From Oceanobacillus profundus (GTDB lineage Bacteria; Bacillota; Bacilli; Bacillales; Amphibacillaceae), in NCBI RefSeq assembly GCF_003515705.1, contig NZ_QWEH01000020.1, positions 1-64,000 of the forward strand: 64,000 nt of DNA, in the 5' to 3' direction. The translations under genes were made by a program, and so were the position numbers. The notes under the pieces are model-generated. The model searched no databases. It had not been told where the DNA came from and worked only from the letters and a program-made list of their open reading frames with translations. This document shows, piece by piece, positions 17,495-24,983 of the stretch; position 1 is the stretch's first letter; every line of letters starts with the position of its first letter.

Positions 17495-18664
17495 ATGTTC
17501 TTAGATGCAACATTAAAACAGAATAGAAAATTAATTGAAACAGCGATTGAGTTTCATCAGCAAGGACTAATTTCGCCGAACACATATGTACTGGACTTAG
17601 ATATGGTGAAGCATAATGTTCAACTGTTGTCCAAAGAAGCCAAAAAACAGGATATTGAATTATTGTTTATGACAAAACAGTTTGGCAGAAATGAATTAGT
17701 TGCTAACGCTATTGTTGAAGCTGGTATTAAGAAAGCGGTAGCAGTAGATCCTTGGGAAGCAATTACATTAAATCAATATGGCATTAAAATTGGCCATGTT
17801 GGACATTTGGTGCAAATTCCAAAGGGGATGATTCGTACAATCTTGCAATTAGAACCAGAATTTGTAACCGTTTTTAGTTATGAAAATGCATGTCAGATTA
17901 GTGAAGTTGCGGTACAAATGAATAAAAAGCAGAAAATATATTTACGAATTGCCGATACAGAGGATTTTTTGTATAACGGACAAAATGGAGGATTTACATT
18001 ATCCCAACTGCATCATGATGTGGAAAATTTAATGCGATTAACAGGTATCGAAATCGCAGGATTAACGAGTTTCCCATGTATATTAATTAAGGATAATTCA
18101 CCACAGGTAACACAAAACGTTTTAACGATGCAACAAGCAAAGAAATTGTTAGCTGAAAAAGGTATCCATGACTTAGAGATGAATATGCCAAGTGCCACCT
18201 CTACAGCTACGATAAAACTATTAAAAGAAAATGGCGCTACACAAGGGGAGCCGGGTCATGCTATGACTGGCACAACTCCTTTACATGCCTCGGGTGACCT
18301 GCCTGAAAAACCATCGATGGTTTATGTAACCGAGGTATCTCATATATATAATCACCAGGCATATGTGTTTGGAGGTGGCTTCTATCCACGATCACGTATG
18401 GAGGGTGCTTTAGTTGCAACGGATAAAAGGAATTTGCAAAGAGTTTCAGTGATTGAAAATGACCCAGCAAATATTGATTATTATGGAACATTGGAAACCG
18501 AGGATGTACATGTTGGCGATACCGTTATTTATGCATTTCGTACACAGGTTTTTGTAACAAATGCCCAGATAGCAATCGTTGAAAATATAAATGATGATCC
18601 AAAGCTTATAGGGATTTATGATTCAGTAGGACATGTCATTCCAACTAATAATATAGACGAATAA
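17495..18664 (+). CDS. yhfX: YhfX-type alanine-racemase-like PLP protein
   Basis: 389 residues with an alanine-racemase-type N-terminal barrel (about 25-260). The PLP lysine is probably Lys61 in FMTKQFGRNE, after YVLDLDMVKHNV. The C-terminal beta domain carries VFGGGFYPRS. E. coli YhfX is related; substrate unknown. RBS GAGGAGG. Sixteen bases after yhfW in the same operon. Confidence 0.86.
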   Translation: MFLDATLKQNRKLIETAIEFHQQGLISPNTYVLDLDMVKHNVQLLSKEAKKQDIELLFMTKQFGRNELVANAIVEAGIKKAVAVDPWEAITLNQYGIKIGHVGHLVQIPKGMIRTILQLEPEFVTVFSYENACQISEVAVQMNKKQKIYLRIADTEDFLYNGQNGGFTLSQLHHDVENLMRLTGIEIAGLTSFPCILIKDNSPQVTQNVLTMQQAKKLLAEKGIHDLEMNMPSATSTATIKLLKENGATQGEPGHAMTGTTPLHASGDLPEKPSMVYVTEVSHIYNHQAYVFGGGFYPRSRMEGALVATDKRNLQRVSVIENDPANIDYYGTLETEDVHVGDTVIYAFRTQVFVTNAQIAIVENINDDPKLIGIYDSVGHVIPTNNIDE

Positions 18665-18750
18665 ATGATGGCTTTTGAAATCTATAAATGAAAGGAATGG
18701 TAAGTATTACAACAATAACCTGTTATGAAGAAAATATGGAGGGAGCTATC

Positions 18751-19824
18751 ATGCCAGGCCTGATAGATAAAATCCAGCTAGCAAAAGGAGAAATAGGCAG
18801 ATCTGTAATTGCAGTTAATCCAATGATAGTGAATGAAATAAGGGATAAAAATAGGAATATGCTCTATTTCGGAATAAAGAATACGAGTCAAATTCCGGAA
18901 AACATAATCCGGCGGGTTCGGACACATACGAATTTTGCTTGGCTAACAATTGATAAATCTGCTGATAAGGGGAGGGCGATAGATACGGATTTAATAAACC
19001 CATTAACGTATCGCGCTATGACCGGTTCAACTAGTGGTGGACCTATCAATATTTTAAAAGGAATCAACGATTTTGTTATAGGTACAGACGGTGGTGGTTC
19101 TGTGCTTGCTCCTGCAATGAGCTGCCAGCTTCCATCCATAATTGGTGCAGGAACTGGGCTGTTTGTAAAAAATAAAAAGCTGTCCACTGACCAATATGAA
19201 TTTACAGGGAGTATAGGTGTCATTGCAAAGCGTATTTCGATGTTAAAAGAAGTAATGGAATGCATGCTTGAACAAAAGTTAACGCCATCTTCAGAGAAAA
19301 GGTTAAAAATTGTAATTCCTAAAAAGGGATCTATAATCGGTCCCGATCAGATAGATATGCATGATAAAGTAATGGAACACTTAGCTTCTATTCAATTGAG
19401 CAACTATCAAATCGAAGAGATTGATATGAATGGAATTGATGAGAGAAAGACAGCTATTGACGTCATTCGTTATTGTTTGCAAGAGAGACAAGCGGATATG
19501 ATTCTTACCTGTGAAGGACCTGTTGACGTATATGGATATGGGGAAACCATCCCACAGCATTTTGGAGAAGCAGGTATAAATTTAACCAAAAACCATGGTA
19601 AATACCTTATTCGAGCTGCTAATATGTGTCAAACGACAGCTATTACTGTTCCTACAAGTACGTTGGCTAGTGGCATCACGATAATTGCCAAAAGCGGAAT
19701 TGCTCATTGTGGATACGCTTTTGATTTAGCCCAGCAGTTGGAGGGAGCTATTCATTTGCCGGAGATTTGGAGAAGATACTACCTGGAAAATGATCAGCAC
19801 GTTTCGCGGTTAGATTTTTGGTAG
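18751..19824 (+). CDS. amidase-signature-like hydrolase in the yhf operon
   Basis: 357 residues. Amidase-signature features are visible: a GIKNT segment (Lys43, like GVKDN), a Ser/Gly motif GSTSGGP (residues 92-98) and GTDGGGSVLAPA with Ser117 in the nucleophile position. The protein is shorter than typical amidases (about 450-500), with a shortened N-terminal part, so activity is uncertain. ATG 18751 follows GGAGGGAGC; an upstream in-frame ATG (18688) lacks a site. It lies between yhfX and yhfY and is not a member of the E. coli yhf operon as I recall it. Confidence 0.75.
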   Translation: MPGLIDKIQLAKGEIGRSVIAVNPMIVNEIRDKNRNMLYFGIKNTSQIPENIIRRVRTHTNFAWLTIDKSADKGRAIDTDLINPLTYRAMTGSTSGGPINILKGINDFVIGTDGGGSVLAPAMSCQLPSIIGAGTGLFVKNKKLSTDQYEFTGSIGVIAKRISMLKEVMECMLEQKLTPSSEKRLKIVIPKKGSIIGPDQIDMHDKVMEHLASIQLSNYQIEEIDMNGIDERKTAIDVIRYCLQERQADMILTCEGPVDVYGYGETIPQHFGEAGINLTKNHGKYLIRAANMCQTTAITVPTSTLASGITIIAKSGIAHCGYAFDLAQQLEGAIHLPEIWRRYYLENDQHVSRLDFW

Positions 19825-19865
19825 TGGTTATTCATCATACAATTAGAAGAATTGGAGGTGTTTTT

Positions 19866-20249
19866 ATGAATTTACAGGCTTATAAGGAAAGGCTACAACT
19901 TTTGCTCGAGCAAAAGGTAATTTCTAATACTGCACATGAAGTTGCCTTACAGGCATTCACGCAAATCATGGGGGTTGTTAATAAAACGGATATTGACCAA
20001 GCTGAGATGCTCTTTACCCACCTGCCAATGGCACTTACAAGAATTGATGCAGGAGAGGAAGTAGAAGAACCAGCAGGGGAAATAATGCGTGAAGTGGAAC
20101 AATCAGAACATTTTGGATTAGCCAAAGAGCAAGTCGCAATGATTGAGGATAAGTGGAGTCAACCTTTACCACAGGGAGAAAAGAAATTTCTTTATATGCA
20201 TTATGTAACAGTATTAAATACGAATTTATATAAGGAGGAGTTACGATGA
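19866..20249 (+). CDS. yhfY: YhfY-like PRD-domain protein
   Basis: 127 residues resembling a single PTS regulation domain, as in E. coli YhfY. A conserved His lies in LFTHLPMAL. There is no DNA-binding domain, so it may sense phosphorylation or act with YhfU/YhfT. ATG 19866 has GGAGGTG six bases upstream. The stop overlaps the start of yhfU by four bases (ATGA). Confidence 0.8.
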   Translation: MNLQAYKERLQLLLEQKVISNTAHEVALQAFTQIMGVVNKTDIDQAEMLFTHLPMALTRIDAGEEVEEPAGEIMREVEQSEHFGLAKEQVAMIEDKWSQPLPQGEKKFLYMHYVTVLNTNLYKEELR

Positions 20250-20605
20250 AAATTGTTATTGGTGGGCAAGTGGAGAAAAAAGAGATTGAAAGATTAATAA
20301 AGGAGTTGGATCCTACAATTGAAACCGTTGTCAAATCTGACTTAGAAGCGGCAATGGAAATGAAAACAGGTAAAGCAGATTACTACTTTGGTGCTTGCCA
20401 TACAGGTGGTGGTGGAGCATTAGCTATGGCGATTGCAATGCTTGGAAGAAAACAGTGTGAAACTGTATCAATGCCAGGGAAAAAGCCTAAAGAAGAGAAT
20501 GTTATAGAAGCAGTCAAGAACGGAAAAAAGGCTTTTGGGTTTACAGGTGATCACGTTGAGACAGCAGTACCAATGATATTAAATGCGATTAAAACAAATT
20601 CATAG
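20246..20605 (+). CDS. yhfU: YhfU/DUF2620 family protein
   Basis: 119 residues matching the DUF2620 family (YhfU). The glycine-rich YYFGACHTGGGGALAMAI segment and FGFTGDH resemble a small EIIB-like or nucleotide-binding fold. Function is unknown. Translationally coupled to yhfY and 17 bases ahead of the transporter gene, so it may be a cytosolic partner of YhfT. Confidence 0.83.
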   Translation: MKIVIGGQVEKKEIERLIKELDPTIETVVKSDLEAAMEMKTGKADYYFGACHTGGGGALAMAIAMLGRKQCETVSMPGKKPKEENVIEAVKNGKKAFGFTGDHVETAVPMILNAIKTNS

Positions 20606-20622
20606 AATAGGAGGACAAATAA

Positions 20623-21915
20623 ATGGAAACATTGTTTGTCATATTAATAGGTGCAGTGGCTGCTATTTTAGCGAATCAAAATATTGCGGTATTTAATGAT
20701 GGTTTACGACCAATTGTTTCAGAACATATTGATGGAAGCTTAAAACGTAGAGAACTTGGTTTAACTGCATTTGCTATGAGTTTTGGTTTGGTAATTGGGT
20801 TTGGGATACCATTTACCTTATCAGCAAGTATTATTTTAATCCACAGTATTTTGTTAGGAACCGATATTATTGGACTAATAACACCTAAGAACAAGTGGGG
20901 TACGCCGATTGCAGCAATCATCGGTGGTCTGTATGGCTGGGGACTTCTAACTGGTCTTGAAGGATTTGTTAAATTATTTGAATACCTTCCAGTTAATTTC
21001 CTTGAGCCACTTGGGGAGGTTGGGACTCCTGTGGTTGTTACATTTATGGCTTTCCCTGCACTGGCAGTTGCGTTGCAATTCAGTATTAAAAAAGGTATTT
21101 TAACTTTTGCAGTAGCAGCTATTGTTAGACAGCTAGCCGTATTTGTAAATGAACAAGGACTACTTACAATTGGTGATAATGTGATTACATTAAACCAAGA
21201 AGGTATGGCTTTAATTGTCGGTATGATTTTCTTATTTGCTTACGCAATGAGAGAAAAAGCAGAAGAAGGGTCCTCTGTGGATTTAGCCTCTGTTTTTAGT
21301 GAAAAAGTATTACGTATTAAGAAAAATGTTGTGTACTTTATGATTATCGGTGCTTTAATTGCTGGAGCTACCAATCTATTATTGATGGCTGGTGATCCGA
21401 TTTCACTTAACTTACTTGCAGAAGGCAAACAAACGGATGCTGGAATTGCTGCAGCAGCAAGAGCAATTGGATTTATTCCATTAGTTGCAAGTACGGCAAT
21501 AGCAACTGGTGTTTATAGTCCAGTTGGATTTACCTTGATTTTCGTCGTTGGTTTATTTGCACCAAATGTGTGGTTAGCAGTTATTATTGGTGCCGTCGTA
21601 ATTTTTGCGGAAGTAATGCTATTGAGTTATATTGCTAAATTCTTAGATAAATATCCGGGTGTCCGTAACTCTGGAGAGAACATTCGCAGTGCCATGACCA
21701 AATTACTTGAAGTTGCGTTACTAATTGGTGGTGCGAATGCTGCAAATATGATTGCACCAGGATTTGGTTTCTTCTTTATTGCTGGATTCTATCTGTTGAA
21801 TGAAGCTGCTGGGCGTCCAATCGTTCGAATAGCAGTAGGGCCAGTGGGGGCAATAGCAGTAGGGATTATTGTTAATATTTTAGTATTGCTTGGAGTTATG
21901 AATATACCTCAATAA
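20623..21915 (+). CDS. yhfT: YhfT-type membrane transporter
   Basis: 430-residue membrane protein with roughly ten to twelve hydrophobic segments, matching the YhfT family. It is the only permease of the operon, so it is the likely importer of the unknown substrate. RBS AGGAGG. It is the last gene; a strong terminator follows. Confidence 0.86.
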   Translation: METLFVILIGAVAAILANQNIAVFNDGLRPIVSEHIDGSLKRRELGLTAFAMSFGLVIGFGIPFTLSASIILIHSILLGTDIIGLITPKNKWGTPIAAIIGGLYGWGLLTGLEGFVKLFEYLPVNFLEPLGEVGTPVVVTFMAFPALAVALQFSIKKGILTFAVAAIVRQLAVFVNEQGLLTIGDNVITLNQEGMALIVGMIFLFAYAMREKAEEGSSVDLASVFSEKVLRIKKNVVYFMIIGALIAGATNLLLMAGDPISLNLLAEGKQTDAGIAAAARAIGFIPLVASTAIATGVYSPVGFTLIFVVGLFAPNVWLAVIIGAVVIFAEVMLLSYIAKFLDKYPGVRNSGENIRSAMTKLLEVALLIGGANAANMIAPGFGFFFIAGFYLLNEAAGRPIVRIAVGPVGAIAVGIIVNILVLLGVMNIPQ

Positions 21916-21927
21916 GGTAGGGAAGCG

Positions 21928-21957
21928 AGACAAGGTGCAATGCGCCTTGTCTTGTTT
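21928..21957 (+). terminator. terminator of the yhf operon
   Basis: 11-bp stem AGACAAGGTGC/GCGCCTTGTCT (one G-T pair) with an AAT loop, then TGTTTT. Confidence 0.88.
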
Positions 21958-21994
21958 TATTCATTATGGAAATCTTATGCTAACTCTCTTTGTG

Positions 21995-22642
21995 CTATAA
22001 AGCTGCGTCATCCCTTTTTACCCCTCTAACAACAATCCCATTCGCGCTAGACCATTCAGCATAATAAATCTTGCTTAAATCCTTATAACCCTTTTCAGCC
22101 AATTGAGCTCGTAACCATCTTTCGTCTTTTTGGATATTTTTCAATGCTTTCTTTTCGATCCTTCCCTCATCGACAAGTAGATGAGTTAAAGTAGCCTTTT
22201 TGGGTTTAATTGATAGCATTTCGGCAGTTACTGGGGATGATAATTCATTTTTCAAGACACTTAATTGTCCGCTCGGCTCCAGAACTGCGTATTTTACTTC
22301 TTGTAAAGAAAATATACCTTGTTGCCTCAGCATTGTTCGGAGCTGCTCGGATTCTAGTTTGTTCTTTTTCAGTGTTTTTACATCCAGTTCTCCATCTTTT
22401 ATGATAATAGAAGGTTCCCCTTTAATAACCGTTCGCATTCTGTCAAATCTTCGTACAATCAGTTCTATTATATAAATTAAAGCCGCCCATAATCCTATCG
22501 CATACAGTACTTGCCATACAGTTACCAGATCATCATAAATAGATTCCTCGAGCAGGCCACCAAGAACTAATAGATAGACAAGGTCAAATGGTGTTATTTG
22601 TGAGAGTTCTTTTTTTCCTAAGAGACGGACAACAAGCAGCAA
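21995..22642 (-). CDS. DUF421 (YetF/YdfR-like) membrane protein, start uncertain
   Basis: 215 residues as read from TTG 22642. The sequence LLGKKELSQITPFDLVYLLVLGG and the soluble part (EPSIIIKDGELD) are typical of DUF421 proteins. The first membrane helix begins upstream: the reading frame continues to a stop at 22691-22693 with hydrophobic codons (ISIKVICGLLALLLVV), yet contains no ATG, GTG or TTG before 22642. GGCGGG lies just upstream of ATC/ATA codons at 22690/22687, so a rare start codon may be used. Function unknown, possibly membrane stress. Confidence 0.8.
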   Translation of the reverse strand: MLLVVRLLGKKELSQITPFDLVYLLVLGGLLEESIYDDLVTVWQVLYAIGLWAALIYIIELIVRRFDRMRTVIKGEPSIIIKDGELDVKTLKKNKLESEQLRTMLRQQGIFSLQEVKYAVLEPSGQLSVLKNELSSPVTAEMLSIKPKKATLTHLLVDEGRIEKKALKNIQKDERWLRAQLAEKGYKDLSKIYYAEWSSANGIVVRGVKRDDAAL

Positions 22643-22857
22643 AGCTAAAAGTCCGCAAATTACTTTTATGCTTATGGAAGTTTCTATGATTCATCCCGCC
22701 TTTTGAAATGCTTAGTTAGTTTAATGTTGTATTACCCTTTCTTCTGTTTCTTAATCCTGAAGTCTATTAGCTGCTTTTCATGATAGAAGCATAATCGATT
22801 TCGTTTCATATCCATTGATTCGTGATACATACATAGTAAGAAAAAGGAGGCAAACAT

Positions 22858-24120
22858 ATGACAGCAGAGGTAGCGATAATGAATAAACAAGGTATTTCGT
22901 TGGCTGCTGATAGTGCAATCACAAGTGGCAGAGACGGTGTACAAAAGGTTTATAATACAGCAAACAAATTATTCTCCTTATCAAGTGAACATCCAATCGG
23001 AATAATGGTTTATGGTGCTGCATCGTTTATGGAGGTGCCTTGGGATGTCATTATTAAATCGTATCGCGATAATCTTGGTGAACGGAAATTCGCTAATTTG
23101 ACCAACTATTTGGAGGACTTTTTTAATTTTTTACGACAAGATGAGCGATTTAAAAATGAAAATGTAGAAGAAATAGTCATTTACCGCATTTTTTCTGACA
23201 ATCTAAAGCGTATTGTAAAAGAAGTGGAGGACATAATCAGGCATGAAAGGAATAAAGATGGGGACATTTCCGCTGAAAAAGTAACGGAATGGTTAGTAGA
23301 CTGTATAAATGAGAATATACAATCGTACCAAAAGGAGAGAAAAACCTTTTTGGAGATCAATTATGGTGCATTTAAAGAAAAATTCGGCTCTGTTATTGAT
23401 GAGATTAAAGATGAGCTGATTACGTATGAAATCCCCAGTGAACTGACGGAAACATTTTACGAGCTTGCTTTTGAAGCAGCAAAGAAAGATTATTTCAGTG
23501 TAGGAAGTACTGGATTTGTAATTGCTGGATATGGCGAAGAAGAAATTTTTCCGCAATTATTAAACTACCGATTAGAAGGCTTTGTATTTGACCAATTGAA
23601 ATACAAAAAGCTAAAGGAAAAAAGAATTAGCTATACGACAGATAAAATGGATGGAACAGCTGCTGTTACCGCTTTTGCGCAACGAGAAATGGTCGATTCA
23701 TTCATAGGCGGAATGGAACCGAATATGGAAGATGTTATCTTTGACATTATTGCTAACGTGTTAAAAGACTATCCAGAGCAAATTCAAAAGCATGTATCGA
23801 TAGATTTTACCGAGGAACAAGTTACAGAACTGCAAAGCTTGGGTAAAGAAGTGTATGAGTCGATAGAAGATGCAGTAAAGGAATACCAGCAAACAAATTA
23901 TGTTGAGCCATTACTTGGTGTTGTGCGATCCTTGCCAAAAGAAGAGCTGGCCGATATGGCAGAAATGCTTATTAGTCTTACTTCCTTTAAAAGACGAGTG
24001 ACAAGAGCAACAGAGTCTGTTGGTCCACCAATTGATGTAGCTGTCATTACAAAAGGTGATGGGTTTGTATGGATGAAACGGAAAAACTATGTGAATTCTG
24101 AAATTAATGCTCGATTTTAA
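22858..24120 (+). CDS. proteasome-fold (Ntn hydrolase-like) protein of unknown function
   Basis: 420 residues. I see a proteasome/HslV-type pattern: Met-Thr at the N-terminus, TAEVAIMNKQGISLAADS, then NKLFSL and IGIMVYGA. Removing Met leaves Thr1; Asp18 is then at position 17 and Lys37 near position 33, the catalytic places in proteasome beta subunits. A helical, charged insertion spans about residues 85-205. A second sheet region (STGFVIAGYGEEEIFP) and the C-terminal helices and strand (MLISLTSFKRR..PPIDVAVITKGDG) also fit. RBS AAGGAGG. It is followed by a 52-residue protein in the same unit. Fold assignment is by eye; no database was searched. Confidence 0.7.
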   Translation: MTAEVAIMNKQGISLAADSAITSGRDGVQKVYNTANKLFSLSSEHPIGIMVYGAASFMEVPWDVIIKSYRDNLGERKFANLTNYLEDFFNFLRQDERFKNENVEEIVIYRIFSDNLKRIVKEVEDIIRHERNKDGDISAEKVTEWLVDCINENIQSYQKERKTFLEINYGAFKEKFGSVIDEIKDELITYEIPSELTETFYELAFEAAKKDYFSVGSTGFVIAGYGEEEIFPQLLNYRLEGFVFDQLKYKKLKEKRISYTTDKMDGTAAVTAFAQREMVDSFIGGMEPNMEDVIFDIIANVLKDYPEQIQKHVSIDFTEEQVTELQSLGKEVYESIEDAVKEYQQTNYVEPLLGVVRSLPKEELADMAEMLISLTSFKRRVTRATESVGPPIDVAVITKGDGFVWMKRKNYVNSEINARF

Positions 24121-24140
24121 AATCAGAAAGGAATGAGCTT

Positions 24141-24299
24141 ATGGTTTCCAAAGAAAAGAAGTCATCAAAGGATTCGTTTTTTAGTTTGCCGACAGAGGAT
24201 CGCCTCGACTTTGAATTGGAAGATAAAGAAAAAGAGGAAAAAGAAACAGCAACAGAAAAAGTATTTGATAAATTGAATGGGAAAAATAAAAAGAAGTAG
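24141..24299 (+). CDS. 52-residue highly charged small protein
   Basis: ATG 24141 to TAG 24299 encodes 52 residues, rich in Lys, Glu and Asp (start MVSKEKKSSKDSFFSL, end NGKNKKK). RBS AAAGGAATGAG. It starts 20 bases after the proteasome-fold gene and is probably co-transcribed, so it may be a partner, regulator or substrate. No recognised domain. Confidence 0.6.
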   Translation: MVSKEKKSSKDSFFSLPTEDRLDFELEDKEKEEKETATEKVFDKLNGKNKKK

Positions 24300-24379
24300 A
24301 TTTTACACTTCGCCACTAAGAGGTAGCGCATGAAATATATTACAATCGGAATACAAACCTATTAAAAACTATTTTTCAT

Positions 24380-24405
24380 GTTTACGTAATTTCTATCGTG
24401 GAACA
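24380..24405 (+). promoter_or_regulatory. sigma-B-like promoter of KGG protein 1
   Basis: GTTTAC, 14-base spacer, GGAACA. Compare sigma-B consensus GTTTAA-N12-14-GGGTAT. About 120 bases upstream of the ATG are closely similar to the region before the second KGG gene, with the same elements at 29028-29053. Confidence 0.5.
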
Positions 24406-24455
24406 CAATTAATGTACGAGCAAGACTATCAACTATTGAAAGGAGCTGTTAGAAA

Positions 24456-24797
24456 ATGGCTAGAAACAATAATGGTAAGATGTCTCGTGAACAAGCAGGA
24501 AAAAAAGGTGGAAACGTAACCTCAAGAAATCATGACCAAGAGTTCTATGAGGAAATCGGCCAAAAAGGCGGAAAGGCCACTGCTCAAAATCATGACCAGG
24601 ACTTTTATGAGGAAATCGGTCAAAAAGGTGGAGAAGCAACCGCCAAAAATCATGATCAAGAGTTTTATGAAGAGATTGGTCAAAAAGGTGGAGAAGCAAC
24701 TTCAAAAAGCCATGACCAAGAGTTTTATGAAGAAATTGGTGAAAAAGGCGGTAATGCCCGTGCACGCCAACGGAGAAATAACAGCAACAACTCATAA
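24456..24797 (+). CDS. KGG-repeat general stress protein (GsiB-like)
   Basis: 113 very hydrophilic residues made of repeats of about 20 residues, each with the core NHDQEFYEEIGQKGGEAT; five KGG motifs. This is the pattern of Bacillus GsiB and other KGG/LEA-like hydrophilins, induced by the general stress response. RBS GAAAGGAGC. A shorter paralogue lies at 29102-29326. The codon-level repeats make nucleotide repeats, which are coding and not CRISPR. Confidence 0.9.
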   Translation: MARNNNGKMSREQAGKKGGNVTSRNHDQEFYEEIGQKGGKATAQNHDQDFYEEIGQKGGEATAKNHDQEFYEEIGQKGGEATSKSHDQEFYEEIGEKGGNARARQRRNNSNNS

Positions 24798-24820
24798 TAA
24801 AACTTAATAGAAAAATATAG

Positions 24821-24868
24821 AAGCTGAGTGAGCAAGTATGCATAAGATTCTTGCTCACTCAGCTTTTT
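24821..24868 (+). terminator. terminator between KGG gene 1 and the TRAP operon
   Basis: Perfect 16-bp stem AAGCTGAGTGAGCAAG / CTTGCTCACTCAGCTT with T run; may serve both converging genes. Confidence 0.9.
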
Positions 24869-24983
24869 GTTGAGGATAATATCTATGCCGTTTACAAATT
24901 CGATTATTTTGCTTGTTACCGTTAACCATCATGGATGACGACCTTCCGTAAAATAATTTGACCTCATCATCATTCTGGGCAAA

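Noticed and set aside
24456-24797. Regular repeats that could suggest a CRISPR array
   Set aside because: They encode the KGG protein repeats and are of about 66 bases without unique spacers. No cas genes are near.
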